The translations under genes were made by a program, and so were the position numbers. From a virus, in the IMG/VR virus record IMGVR_UViG_3300034198_002565, positions 1 through 33,645 of that record: a DNA stretch of 33,645 bases; one strand, written 5' to 3'. Below, in pieces: positions 1 through 7,017 of this stretch (its first letter is position 1; the number at the start of each line of letters is the position of its first letter). The notes under the pieces are model-generated. The model was not told the origin of the DNA. It ran no database searches and saw nothing but the letters and a program-made list of their open reading frames with translations.

Positions 1-87
1 CGCACCATCTCGTCAGACTGAGTAAAAATCCTTAGTAATTGTGGCAATGCACCATCAACTACTTCAGCAACTTCACCAGTAACAATC
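1..87. repeat. 87-bp terminal direct repeat (circular closure), left copy
   Basis: These 87 bases are identical to positions 33559-33645. An open portal reading frame continues across the join, so the window closes into a circle of 33,558 bp. This is most simply an assembly overlap of a circularly permuted or circular genome. A packaged short terminal repeat is less likely because the repeat lies inside a coding region. Confidence 0.95.
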
Positions 88-236
88 TGAGAGCGCCCTT
101 CTACTTCGTTACCATACGGTTCACGATTGTAGTATTCAATAGCCTTTGAACGCTCATCAGTAGTGTCTGTTTGAATATAGCCCAGAGAGTTATCAATCTC
201 TGCATCTAGTATTCCTTTGAGTTTTTCTTGATCCAT
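1..236 (-). CDS. Portal protein, N-terminal part (continues at 33558)
   Basis: This is the 5' end of the portal gene; the rest lies at the other end of the window. It starts with ATG at 236 (protein begins MDQEKLKGIL), sharing one base with the terL stop (TAATG), which implies coupled translation. These 236 bases give 78 codons plus two bases. Joined to 33558-31764 they form one 676-residue protein. The N-terminal segment is acidic, and its phrase 'YYNREPYGNE' resembles the start of podovirus-type portals. The portal forms the dodecameric ring at the head vertex through which DNA is packaged and ejected. Confidence 0.88.
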   Translation of the reverse strand, partial: MDQEKLKGILDAEIDNSLGYIQTDTTDERSKAIEYYNREPYGNEVEGRSQIVTGEVAEVVDGALPQLLRIFTQSDEMV

Positions 237-1489
237 TAGACGATCCATTTTGTGTTAATTTTAAGGGACTTATTCCATTCATTAGGCTTCTCATCAAGCC
301 CTACTGCGACATACCGCCAAGCATCAGCAGCATGGGAATGTTGGTCATGCAAAGGTTTATCGCTAAACATCTTAGTATCAGGGTCTACAGCATATCTGTA
401 GTGTCTTAAAGCCTGTAATCCTTCAGCGCATTTATTCTGGTCAAAGTAGCATCTGTTCATTAGCATCCTAGCAGAGTTAATGCCATCAGCAATGGACAGT
501 TTAGGAGTAATCCTAACTGGTAATCCCATGCCTTCAATAATTTCTTTAGTACTTCGACCTGTCATATTCTTGTGTTCTGCATCATGGGGTAGCCAATGAT
601 CCCTATAGGTATAACCCTTATTCTGAAGCACTTGAACATAATGGTCAATGGTTTTCTGACAGTTCTGGTAGAAGTCTATGATTCTTACTTCACCACCGGC
701 TACTGTCTGCACAAACCAGATACTAGTCATATCACTCCAGCCCAAGTCCCAAAAAGTTGAAACTGGTATGGACATATCTACTTGCACATCTTTAATTCTG
801 TTTTCTTCTTGAGCCTTTCTTAGCTCATTGGCATAGACTGCGCCATCTAATACTTGTCTTGTATTGCCTTCCCAAACATTTAGGTAGGCATCTATATCCC
901 TAGCCTTTAAATCTTCCATCTCGTCTCTTAAGACTTTAGGAAACCAAGGATTGTCAGAGTAATTAACTTTAACTACTTTGGAATTGCTCGGTGGCAATAC
1001 TACAAACCGCTTGTAAGTCTCATCTGTATCTAACTCAGGATTGAAAGTAATCCATATCTCTGAGTTTTCTTTACGGATTGTGGGAATCAATACATCCCAG
1101 CTAGACTTAGAAGTAGTCTGTGCTTCTTCTACCCAACAGACATCTACACCCTCAAAAGACTTAATCTTTGTGACATTGTGCTTTAGTCCTGCGAACAAGA
1201 ACTCTGTACCATTCTTGCCATATATAGCTGTGTTCTGTACTTCATAGAATGACTCTAAGTTCATCTTCTTTATCTGGTCTGCTAGTAGGGCATGAACAGA
1301 ATCGCTGATAGAATTCTGGAACTCTCGAGCGCATAATATTCTTAATGGTTTTTGTGCGCCTAAAGCCAATAAAGCTATAGATGCACCCCAAGACTTACCA
1401 GATCCTCGACCACCGTAAGCCACCTTGTATCTGTGTGGCTCAAACAAGAAGCTCATCTTCTCTGGTAACTCTAAATTGAGTTCACTCAT
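236..1489 (-). CDS. terL: Terminase large subunit, PBSX type
   Basis: The packaging motor ATPase and nuclease, 417 residues, a usual length for this family. The ATPase domain shows a Walker A motif GGRGSGKS (26-33), a Walker B motif VDVCWVEEA (115-123) and the coupling motif ITFNP (147-151). The nuclease domain has the expected acidic residues in FWDLG (D248), PHDAE (D303) and HAADAWRY (D389). It overlaps the upstream small-terminase candidate by 4 nt (ATGA) and the downstream portal by 1 nt. The small terminase, large terminase, portal order is the standard packaging module. The family (Terminase_3/Terminase_6, XtmB-like) is recognised from motifs; its end-generation mechanism cannot be read from sequence. 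Confidence 0.97.
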   Translation of the reverse strand: MSELNLELPEKMSFLFEPHRYKVAYGGRGSGKSWGASIALLALGAQKPLRILCAREFQNSISDSVHALLADQIKKMNLESFYEVQNTAIYGKNGTEFLFAGLKHNVTKIKSFEGVDVCWVEEAQTTSKSSWDVLIPTIRKENSEIWITFNPELDTDETYKRFVVLPPSNSKVVKVNYSDNPWFPKVLRDEMEDLKARDIDAYLNVWEGNTRQVLDGAVYANELRKAQEENRIKDVQVDMSIPVSTFWDLGWSDMTSIWFVQTVAGGEVRIIDFYQNCQKTIDHYVQVLQNKGYTYRDHWLPHDAEHKNMTGRSTKEIIEGMGLPVRITPKLSIADGINSARMLMNRCYFDQNKCAEGLQALRHYRYAVDPDTKMFSDKPLHDQHSHAADAWRYVAVGLDEKPNEWNKSLKINTKWIV

Positions 1490-1809
1490 TCAGGCTTCTT
1501 AAGATTAATATTGATAGAAGTTATTGTTTCAATTGCTCCACCATCCAAGCCAGACATCTCTGTAACCTGAATTGCTTTGCCATCTACCCTATCCATAATT
1601 TCTTTAACAGCCCAAGGCTCTCCATCTTGAGCAGCCTCTACTAGCTTTCTAGCAATCATTCTTAGTTTGACTGCATCCTCTTGGACTAGCTCTTTTCTAA
1701 GCTGGTCAAAGAATAGTCTACCCTTCCTAGCATTATCATTGCCTTTGGGCGCACCTACTGAGTTAATTGTTTCAATAGGCAGTTTGTTGTTTTCGCTACT
1801 GTTTTCCAT
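1486..1809 (-). CDS. Putative terminase small subunit (DNA recognition)
   Basis: A 107-residue protein directly upstream of terL, overlapping it by ATGA. ATG at 1809 is preferred over an in-frame TTG 12 codons upstream because it follows a GGATTGGA purine stretch. It opens with the 'GAPKGNDNARKG' type of motif (about residues 19-30) seen in many small phage proteins beside terL. A helical segment (about 34-75) ends in 'AVKEIMDRVDGKA', a phrase common in proteins annotated as small terminases or DUF5681-like. The role, recognition of phage DNA for TerL, is inferred mainly from position; no classical helix-turn-helix is evident. Confidence 0.65.
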   Translation of the reverse strand: MENSSENNKLPIETINSVGAPKGNDNARKGRLFFDQLRKELVQEDAVKLRMIARKLVEAAQDGEPWAVKEIMDRVDGKAIQVTEMSGLDGGAIETITSININLKKPE

Positions 1810-1861
1810 TCCAATCCAAACGGTTATTGGTTGATGATGTTGCAAATATACAACAGTTTTA

Positions 1862-3232
1862 CTAATCTAGCAAACCTTGATTCATTAATGACTTTCTTCT
1901 AAGAAGGTCTGCACCCTCATTCCATATCAAGGCATCTTCTGGGTTTATATCTAATCCAAACTTTCCTTCCTTAAATGGGAAGTTTTCTAATCTTTGCTGT
2001 GGAGTTAAATCTATTCTAGTTTGGGCTAATCTTGCTTCAGCCTCTCCAGCTAAATTGTTATACATTTCAAATGGGCTGTAAGGAGTAGATCTTTTATCTA
2101 GACCATATAAAGTTACTAAGTTTTGCAACTCATTGTTTGGTTGTCCACCTACATCAGATACTATTTCCATAGTTTTCTTGTCTATAGGAGACATATCTAA
2201 CTTTTCAAACATTTCTTTTACTGTTTTAGCTCTATCCTCAAAAGGGATTGAAGATGGAAGTCTATTTATCTCATCCCTCATCATCAATACTTTTTTAGCC
2301 AATAAAGCATCATCCTGTTGATTAAAATAGTTAAAGTGACCGCCTCTATTCCAATCTTCTATCTTTTGAACACCATGCTGTAATTCATGGATTAATGCGC
2401 TTTTCTGCTCTTTTGCATACTCAGATCCTGTTGCACCTTCTGGTCTTGGTGATACTGTGTATTCATTAGTTCTTTGATTAAAGGATGCGCCACCTACTTT
2501 TGGTTTACCCATAAAGTCTCTAGTAAAAACAGCCTCATCAACACCAACTGGAGCATTTGACAATATGCCACCATAGTTCTTATAAAGCTCTTTATGACCT
2601 AGAACATTTTGCATCTGTGGATAACTTGCAAGCTCTTTAGCTGTACCGTAAGACAATACAGGAATATCTTTATCTGATATTTCTTGTCTCCAGTTATTAT
2701 CTAAGCCTCTAACAGTACCTGTTTTTTGCCAAATTTCTTCTGGAGTTTTTCCAGCTTTTTCCATTTTTGATGCTTCAAATGCTGCCTTTTTATCAAAGTT
2801 TTTAGCACTTGCGCCAATAAAAATCTGTGATGGATTGTAAGCACTAGCATAATCAATGACTTTTGCTCCAGTAGCCATTGGGTTTCCAGTAATAGTCTGC
2901 ACTAACTTATCGCTTAATTTTGTTGCACCAGCACCCACAAATGGGCTTGCTATGGCAGCATAGCCAAATGGTTCACCAGTTTGATAGCCTTCCATATAAG
3001 CCCTATTTCTAGGATCTAATACAGATAAGTTTTCTCTTTGTGGTAAACCAGCAGCACCTTCAGCAAATCCAGCTTCTCTAGGCATTGCTGTCTTGCCAGT
3101 TGTTGCATCAACAAAAGCAGTAGGGTTTACTAAAAATCTGGCTGCACTTGTAGGCACATCCAATAAGCCTTGTAACTTATCACCAAGTAGCGATAGATAC
3201 TGGCTTTTTCGGATGTCATCTAACAATGCCAT
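1862..3232 (-). CDS. Polyvalent-type protein with HELQH metallopeptidase-like motif
   Basis: 456 residues, with AAGGA before the ATG. Residues 1-110 are Gly/Ala-rich and resemble tails of internal virion proteins. The C-terminal half has 'SALIHELQHGVQ' (278-289), whose HELQH (282-286) fits the HExxH zinc site of zincins, and 'GEAEARLAQTR' (396-406), which could supply a third ligand or a structural core. This pairing is typical of large polyvalent protein-associated domains (LPD23-like or MPTase-PolyVal) in phage proteins thought to be injected with DNA. It sits directly upstream of the terminase genes. A protease acting on host or virion proteins is inference; the exact family is uncertain. 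Confidence 0.6.
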   Translation of the reverse strand: MALLDDIRKSQYLSLLGDKLQGLLDVPTSAARFLVNPTAFVDATTGKTAMPREAGFAEGAAGLPQRENLSVLDPRNRAYMEGYQTGEPFGYAAIASPFVGAGATKLSDKLVQTITGNPMATGAKVIDYASAYNPSQIFIGASAKNFDKKAAFEASKMEKAGKTPEEIWQKTGTVRGLDNNWRQEISDKDIPVLSYGTAKELASYPQMQNVLGHKELYKNYGGILSNAPVGVDEAVFTRDFMGKPKVGGASFNQRTNEYTVSPRPEGATGSEYAKEQKSALIHELQHGVQKIEDWNRGGHFNYFNQQDDALLAKKVLMMRDEINRLPSSIPFEDRAKTVKEMFEKLDMSPIDKKTMEIVSDVGGQPNNELQNLVTLYGLDKRSTPYSPFEMYNNLAGEAEARLAQTRIDLTPQQRLENFPFKEGKFGLDINPEDALIWNEGADLLRRKSLMNQGLLD

Positions 3233-3255
3233 TTCTTATCCTTAATGAATTTGTG

Positions 3256-3546
3256 TTACCACTTAACCTTGTCAGCCCACCAACTCGCTGACATCTTGCC
3301 CTTCGCTATATTCTTAGCATGTCTAGCCTTAAATGACTTTCTTCTAGCTTTATCAGCCTCGGACTCACCTTTCATAGCCGGTGATCCTGATACTCCTTGC
3401 TGACCAAAGCGGATTGTCTTGGTCTTATCACCCTCTTTTGCCACTACTACATGGCTTTTAGTAGGATGATTTGGTGTTCTTTTAGGTCGATTAAATCCCT
3501 CTACCCCAATTCTCTCAAGAATCTTGGCAGCTTCCCTAATTTTCAC
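3256..3546 (-). CDS. Small basic phage protein (DUF5872-like C-terminus)
   Basis: 96 residues, very Lys/Arg-rich, with the C-terminal phrases 'SFKARHAKNIAKGKMS' (about 71-86) and 'WWADKVKW' (89-96). Near-identical phrases are common in small proteins of T7-like and aquatic phages. The start is GTG at 3546, overlapping the stop of the upstream 51-residue gene by GTGA, so translation is probably coupled. The tail resembles DUF5872. Its function is unknown; the charge suggests nucleic-acid binding or packaging with DNA, which is inference. It is one of three consecutive small basic proteins at the start of the late operon. Confidence 0.75.
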   Translation of the reverse strand: MKIREAAKILERIGVEGFNRPKRTPNHPTKSHVVVAKEGDKTKTIRFGQQGVSGSPAMKGESEADKARRKSFKARHAKNIAKGKMSASWWADKVKW

Positions 3547-3698
3547 TTTTTGACTTTCATAGGTTTGTTTTTATAGCCTTTATCTTCTTTAGTCATTTTC
3601 TTCGCAGTTGCTTGTGGAATACCTAATTGCTTAGATAACTCTTTATTGCCCGCTACTGCATACATTAGTTTTGCTTGAGCTTTAGATTTGAATGGCAT
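3543..3698 (-). CDS. Small basic protein, 'MPFKSKAQ' type
   Basis: A 51-residue gene starting at ATG 3698 and ending in TGA at 3543. The opening 'MPFKSKAQAKLMYAVAG' matches a widespread family of short phage proteins beginning MP-x-KS-x-AQ-x-x-x-M-x-A (DUF3008-like). The rest is Lys-rich, including 'IPQATAKKMTKED'. It overlaps the next gene by 4 nt (GTGA) and starts 2 nt after the stop of the preceding gene, so it belongs to the same transcript. No biochemical role is known to me. The tight gene packing and family-like opening support it as real despite its size. Confidence 0.7.
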   Translation of the reverse strand: MPFKSKAQAKLMYAVAGNKELSKQLGIPQATAKKMTKEDKGYKNKPMKVKK

Positions 3699-3700
3699 AG

Positions 3701-3859
3701 TTATTTCTTAGCCTTGTATGGTTTGGCTGTCTTTGCAGCAGCCTTGAAGTCTTTAGCACTAGGAGCAGCCTTGCTACCTACCTTGTTCATCTTTTCGCCA
3801 GATCCTTCAGCGATTCTCTTGCGCTTTGCATGGATATTGCCGTAGAGACTATTCTTCAT
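3701..3859 (-). CDS. Small basic protein, 'MKNSLYGNIHAKRKRIAEGS' type
   Basis: A 52-residue gene from ATG 3859 to TAA 3701. The first twenty residues, with the Lys/Arg run AKRKR (11-15), resemble a very common short phage protein of unknown function found near terminase or small basic genes. The remainder is Ala/Lys-rich ('APSAKDFKAAAKTAKPYKAKK' split over 32-52). Its start overlaps the end of the upstream Cys-rich gene by 11 nt. Strong positive charge suggests DNA or RNA binding, which is inference only. Confidence 0.7.
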   Translation of the reverse strand: MKNSLYGNIHAKRKRIAEGSGEKMNKVGSKAAPSAKDFKAAAKTAKPYKAKK

Positions 3860-4208
3860 ATTCATCTTCCATTTCATCTTCTTTGGTCATTACTTCAAAT
3901 TCTGAGCAGCCATTCTTTTCTGAACAAGTAAACTCGAACTTGTCGCAGTAACCCATGCCCTTACCCATGCCACAAGTCGGCATATCTTTAGATGGGCAGA
4001 AATACTCACAATCCATGCACTTTGCTACTGGCTTGTCTGTGTAGTTAGCAATCACTATCGCTTTGCGCTTGTTGCCATCATTAATTACTTTGTCTTGTGT
4101 TGCTAATGGACAAGCAGAGACATCACTCTCAAGAAGTCCACCCTCTTTTTTACCAGCCATCTTAGGCTTATCACCTAGTAGACCTACCATGATTGTTGTC
4201 TTGTCCAT
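3849..4208 (-). CDS. Cys-rich putative zinc-binding protein, first gene of late operon
   Basis: 119 residues from ATG 4208, chosen because AGGA lies 7-8 nt upstream. Longer in-frame versions would have to translate through the terminator hairpin at 4219-4244. Residues 1-60 include 'TTIMVGLLGDKPKMAGKKEGG'-type Lys/Gly-rich sequence and 'ACPLATQDKV'. Residues 64-101 hold seven cysteines: CMDC (64-67), then C71, C79, C88, C95 and C101. They could hold one or two zinc ions. The tail is very acidic (EDEMEDEYEE). I do not recognise the family. As the first gene after the presumed late promoter and terminator, it may be the first late protein made. Confidence 0.72.
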   Translation of the reverse strand: MDKTTIMVGLLGDKPKMAGKKEGGLLESDVSACPLATQDKVINDGNKRKAIVIANYTDKPVAKCMDCEYFCPSKDMPTCGMGKGMGYCDKFEFTCSEKNGCSEFEVMTKEDEMEDEYEE

Positions 4209-4218
4209 GAAAATTCCT

Positions 4219-4244
4219 AAAAAAAAGCCCAATTTAATGGGCTT
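4219..4244 (-). terminator. Intrinsic terminator before the late operon
   Basis: On the minus strand AAGCCCA pairs with TGGGCTT (7 bp) around a TTAAAT loop, followed by an uninterrupted run of eight T (two of them in the stem end). The next gene's AGGA follows at once, with its ATG 11 nt after the run. It would stop leftward transcripts leaving the early operon and those from a promoter-like site at 4308-4336 unless antiterminated. Confidence 0.8.
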
Positions 4245-4307
4245 AAATCTCTGTGAAGGAGAAAAATGAAAAAAATCAGGAAACTTTAGATACATTTTCC
4301 CAAGGCA

Positions 4308-4336
4308 ATCTTACTACATTTTTAGAAAAGCAACAA
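4308..4336 (-). promoter_or_regulatory. Candidate late promoter (pR'-like), leftward
   Basis: On the minus strand TTGTTG (4336-4331), 17 bases, then TAAGAT (4313-4308) give a moderate sigma70 match with ideal spacing. Transcription would start near 4301 and run about 80 nt to the terminator at 4219-4244. It lies in the gap after the Q-like and zinc-ribbon genes. Promoter calls in A/T-rich DNA are weak alone; position is the main support. Confidence 0.45.
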
Positions 4337-4341
4337 CTTTT

Positions 4342-4524
4342 TTATCTATGGTTTCTTTTTTCATAACAATGGCAGCAAAACCACTTTTGCCTAAACTCAC
4401 CTACCATGACAAAGTTACCTGTATGCTTTGGCTTTTTAACTCTGCAATTATCGCAGTACCTTGTCTCTTGATAGCTTCCTGTTAAGCTCTTTGTTAATTC
4501 TTGTTCTGGCTTCTTGTAGGTCAT
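4342..4524 (-). CDS. Small zinc-ribbon protein overlapping the Q-like gene
   Basis: 60 residues with two cysteine knuckles: C24-x-x-C27 ('YCDNCR') and C50-C-H-C53 ('FCCHCY'), 22 residues apart. This is a classic zinc-ribbon layout. It overlaps the 3' end of the preceding gene by 77 nt in another frame, which is long for this genome. The paired CxxC motifs make chance unlikely, although the true start could lie downstream. Its 3' end lies just before the candidate late promoter, so it may work with the antiterminator or in transcription, but that is inferred from position only. No strong ribosome-binding site is visible (ACTAGAGA before ATG). Confidence 0.6.
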   Translation of the reverse strand: MTYKKPEQELTKSLTGSYQETRYCDNCRVKKPKHTGNFVMVGEFRQKWFCCHCYEKRNHR

Positions 4525-4837
4525 TCTCTAGTTTCTTTACATTAATTCTAAGGTAGTTAGCGATAGAATGGTTACTCTGGTATGGATGGCTTACATAAAA
4601 TGCCTTTAAAGCCCTTCTATGGTGTTCTGGTAGCTCTTTCATACAAGACTCTACTAGTTCACCATCTTTCCAGTCAATACTCGGCATATCAGGGTAATCT
4701 TCTTCCATGACATTACCTAGCTCTGGATTGTAGTTCTTTTCAAAAGAGCGACAGGTAGAAGGTTGCTTTGGAGATGGATCTTCTAGCCACATAGTGACAT
4801 AGTATGACCAATTAAGAAGCCTCTCATGAATACTCAT
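4448..4837 (-). CDS. Putative Q-type late antiterminator
   Basis: 129 residues. The N-terminus 'SIHERLLNWSYYV' resembles the start of phage 21-type Q proteins. The C-terminal two-thirds has a sigma70 region 4-like helix-turn-helix (about 62-112): acidic start, 'ELPEHHRRALKAFYV' (68-82), 'SIANYLRINVKKLENDL' (91-107), then 'ARTRIN'. This resembles the Phage_antitermQ (PF06530) arrangement, recognised by eye. Q proteins bind near the late promoter and load onto RNA polymerase so that it ignores terminators. The gene is near the end of the early operon, with a promoter-like site and an intrinsic terminator just downstream, as expected. A simple DNA-binding regulator is the alternative. Confidence 0.62.
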   Translation of the reverse strand: MSIHERLLNWSYYVTMWLEDPSPKQPSTCRSFEKNYNPELGNVMEEDYPDMPSIDWKDGELVESCMKELPEHHRRALKAFYVSHPYQSNHSIANYLRINVKKLENDLQEARTRINKELNRKLSRDKVLR

Positions 4838-4839
4838 AT

Positions 4840-5520
4840 TTACCCAAAAAATCTTTCATACAGTTCTGGTCTGTTTTCTTGTATCCATTGCTTTGAGGCA
4901 TCATTACAGGCTTTGTAATCTCTCCCATAAGTCATGCTTCCAACATGATGCACATAAGACCTAGATACATAATGTTTACATCCATTGTTAATCATGTCAA
5001 GACATAGTATATCGTCAGAAAACCAATCTATCGGAACAAGTGGGACATAGGTATCTTTTGAAACTGTATTAAATATTCCTGCTACATAGTCTACTTCTAC
5101 AATCTTAGACTCCCCCTCATAAGCCATGCCGACTAACTCTCCCTGACCATATCTAATATTTTGCCATCCCTTAGCATAGTTAGTTCTTGCAGCTAAAATA
5201 CCTACTTTTTTGCCAACTTGCAATAAAATCTCTAAATCCTCTATCAGTTGTTGGTAGCTATTTGGGTTTAATACGACATCATCAGCACAGGCTACACCAT
5301 AGTCATGGTTCTTGAATACCTCTTGTGTCATAAACTCCCAAGCCTTGCCACCAGTATCATAGGTGTGTTCAAAGTTATGAGTTTTGTGATTTGGCAGCTT
5401 GTAATCTGATCCGCAGATATATATTTCAACATCCTCTGGGACATACAATTCAATAGACTTTAACAAGACTGGTAAAGGTTTACCTGTTTTTGAGCTAATA
5501 AAAATTGGTGGATTTTTCAT
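4840..5520 (-). CDS. GT-A-type glycosyltransferase-like protein (early operon)
   Basis: 226 residues. It has a beta-alpha start 'PPIFISSKTGKPLP', a metal-binding acidic pair 'ACADDVVLNP' (77-86, D80/D81) in place of DxD, a second acidic patch 'WFSDDI' (166-171) and 'YVHHVGSMTYG' (189-199), whose His could complete the metal site. This order fits small phage family 2-like (GT-A) glycosyltransferases. The gene overlaps the upstream HNH gene by ATGA. The product could glucosylate DNA, host surface glycans or virion proteins; the sequence does not say. A second member of this kind lies at 28562-29188. Confidence 0.7.
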   Translation of the reverse strand: MKNPPIFISSKTGKPLPVLLKSIELYVPEDVEIYICGSDYKLPNHKTHNFEHTYDTGGKAWEFMTQEVFKNHDYGVACADDVVLNPNSYQQLIEDLEILLQVGKKVGILAARTNYAKGWQNIRYGQGELVGMAYEGESKIVEVDYVAGIFNTVSKDTYVPLVPIDWFSDDILCLDMINNGCKHYVSRSYVHHVGSMTYGRDYKACNDASKQWIQENRPELYERFFG

Positions 5521-5780
5521 AGTAGTTCCTGTGTTTTCTCTAATAAATCTTCTTCGGTTAGTTCATACTTCTTTTCAAATGCTTTTCTACCAAGTCCATG
5601 AATTCCTGTATCTCCTCGATGGTGTTCTGGGCAGAGTCCAATAACAGGTGCTGTGTTTCTTTTCCCTGCTCGTCTAATATGATGGATTTCACAAGGGGTT
5701 TCTCCAAGTTCGAGATGTCTACATAATATGCACCCAAGTCTGGCAACTTTGTCATAGTGTTCCTTTTCTGCTTTAGTCAA
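5517..5780 (-). CDS. Ref-like HNH nuclease (RecA-dependent nuclease family)
   Basis: 87 residues resembling the core of phage P1 Ref (RecA_dep_nuc, PF16786). 'VARLGCILCR' carries the C17-x-x-C20 knuckle, 'CEIHHIRR' (30-37) the catalytic-site histidines, then 'IGLCPEHHRGDTGIHGLGRKAFEKKY' in pieces at 47-72 with C50, H53, H54 and H61. Ref cuts DNA held in RecA displacement loops; smaller homologues occur in many phage recombination modules. It overlaps both neighbours (8 nt and 4 nt). A role in recombination or in processing replicative DNA fits the nearby nuclease genes. A general HNH endonuclease is the alternative. Confidence 0.75.
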   Translation of the reverse strand: MTKAEKEHYDKVARLGCILCRHLELGETPCEIHHIRRAGKRNTAPVIGLCPEHHRGDTGIHGLGRKAFEKKYELTEEDLLEKTQELL

Positions 5781-6210
5781 GATTCAAAGTCCTGTATTTA
5801 ACCCCATCGTTCCATTGCTTATCCTCTGCCATCTGATATAGTTCAATCACTTGGTCAGGGGTTCTGAAGGTAGGAGTATTTTGCCCAGAAAAGCAGAAGG
5901 CATACCATAAAGGACATTCTCTACTGTGATACCACTCAATAAATTGAGGAATCATGGCTATTTCAGATGCTTTGAAATTTGCAGTACCTTTGACACTAAC
6001 CAATCTTGTGCCTTTGTTACTAGAAACGATATAGTCAGGAAGATTCCTAACAAGAGGGTTAAGGGTATAAAAATTAGGAATAGGATCTTTCTTTTCATCA
6101 AAGCCAAGCCTTCTAAAAAATACCTGTTTACTTTCACAGTATTGCTCAAATAACTCCTCACCTAGATTTCTACCAGAGTTTCTCTGAGTATAGGAGCTAT
6201 TGCCATTCAT
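5773..6210 (-). CDS. PD-(D/E)XK-like putative nuclease
   Basis: 145 residues. Features suggest a restriction-endonuclease-like fold: an N-terminal helix with E19/E22 ('LGEELFEQYCE'), 'NLPDYIV' (56-62, P58-D59), and 'LVSVKGT' (70-76) in which K74 follows two hydrophobics at the place of the (D/E)xK motif. The acidic residue of that motif appears to be Ser72, so the site may be degenerate or use another acid. It overlaps the genes on both sides (4 and 8 nt). Resolvase-like or VRR-like activity is inference. I do not recognise a named family. Confidence 0.5.
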   Translation of the reverse strand: MNGNSSYTQRNSGRNLGEELFEQYCESKQVFFRRLGFDEKKDPIPNFYTLNPLVRNLPDYIVSSNKGTRLVSVKGTANFKASEIAMIPQFIEWYHSRECPLWYAFCFSGQNTPTFRTPDQVIELYQMAEDKQWNDGVKYRTLNLD

Positions 6211-6563
6211 CTTACAGCTCGATCCTGTGACCGATTAGATGCCTCTGTAGTGCGCCAGATTTCAGCCCTTAGTTTGGCAGCCTCTAGGAAGTATTTGAGC
6301 TTTTCTTCCTCTAGCATAGCTACCTTGATACCTTCAACAATAACCAAGTAATCAGGATGAGCCAAGGCATAATGCTCTGCTCTGGTAATAGTGTTTTCAT
6401 TGCATTTCATAACTAAGTCAGCCTTCTTTATTTTCAAGAAGTTCTCTAGGTAAACCCTTTGGCTTTTAGCCTCGGCATACTTTGGTGCATTTTCAATGAT
6501 GAAACTAACAGCCTTGTTAGGGTTAATTGTTGTCATTGACTCATTTATTTCATTCTTATCCAT
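6207..6563 (-). CDS. Conserved helical phage protein of unknown function
   Basis: 118 residues from ATG 6563. AAGGAG stands 10 nt upstream, so this start is preferred over an in-frame TTG three codons earlier. The protein is mostly helical and ends in 'KLRAEIWRTTEASNRSQDRA'-like sequence (about 98-117), a tail recurring in phage early-region proteins between replication and recombination genes. An 8-nt overlap with the homing endonuclease upstream and a 4-nt overlap downstream tie it to the operon. No catalytic motif is visible and no function is proposed. Confidence 0.7.
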   Translation of the reverse strand: MDKNEINESMTTINPNKAVSFIIENAPKYAEAKSQRVYLENFLKIKKADLVMKCNENTITRAEHYALAHPDYLVIVEGIKVAMLEEEKLKYFLEAAKLRAEIWRTTEASNRSQDRAVR

Positions 6564-7017
6564 GATTTGCAAACTCCTTGTGATATTTATGCCTTGCTTC
6601 TTCTGCTACAAACTCTGCCAACTCTAAATCATTGTAAGCACCTAAAAACTTAGTTTTCTTGTTAATTGTTATTTTTGCAATCCATTTTCTTTTGTCACTA
6701 GCCCAATGAATATTTTTTAGACCAGACTTATTTGTCACTCTTAATTTTTGATTACAATTGTTTTCAGACTGAGTGGCTTCTCTAAGATTTTCAATCCTAT
6801 TGTTTAGAGGATTACCATCTATATGGTCTAAGCATTTAGGCAAATAACCATAGTGCATCATAAAAATAATGCGGTGCATCAAATATGTTTTTCTTTTAAT
6901 ACAAATCTGCATATACCCATTAGGTCTTAAAGTGCCATATTTTTTACCATTTTTTCTGTTGAACAAATTTCCATCAACATATTCAAACTTTTGATTTAAA
7001 ATTTCTTTTGTGACCAT
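6556..7017 (-). CDS. HNH homing endonuclease with AP2-like DNA-binding domain
   Basis: 153 residues. The N-terminal part has an HNH_3-type site: 'LMHRIIFMMHYG' (46-57, H48) and 'CLDHIDGNPLNNRIENLR' (62-79) with H65, N69 and N73. The C-terminal 97-150 region, 'SGLKNIHWASDKRKWIAKI', is an AP2-type DNA-binding domain. This is a free-standing selfish endonuclease of the kind scattered through phage genomes. Its 5' end overlaps the upstream small gene by 22 nt. Its codons look more A/T-rich than flanking genes, consistent with recent arrival. Cleavage of phage genomes lacking it, at a site near here, is known behaviour of such enzymes. Confidence 0.88.
   Translation of the reverse strand: MVTKEILNQKFEYVDGNLFNRKNGKKYGTLRPNGYMQICIKRKTYLMHRIIFMMHYGYLPKCLDHIDGNPLNNRIENLREATQSENNCNQKLRVTNKSGLKNIHWASDKRKWIAKITINKKTKFLGAYNDLELAEFVAEEARHKYHKEFANHG

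Noticed and set aside
4209-4295. An N-terminal extension of the Cys-rich protein upstream of ATG 4208
   Set aside because: It would be translated through the terminator hairpin and lacks a ribosome-binding site; the AGGA before ATG 4208 decides the start.
5558-6161. Extra minus-strand frames within the HNH and PD-(D/E)XK-like genes
   Set aside because: They overlap entirely with better-supported genes in a different frame and show no motif.
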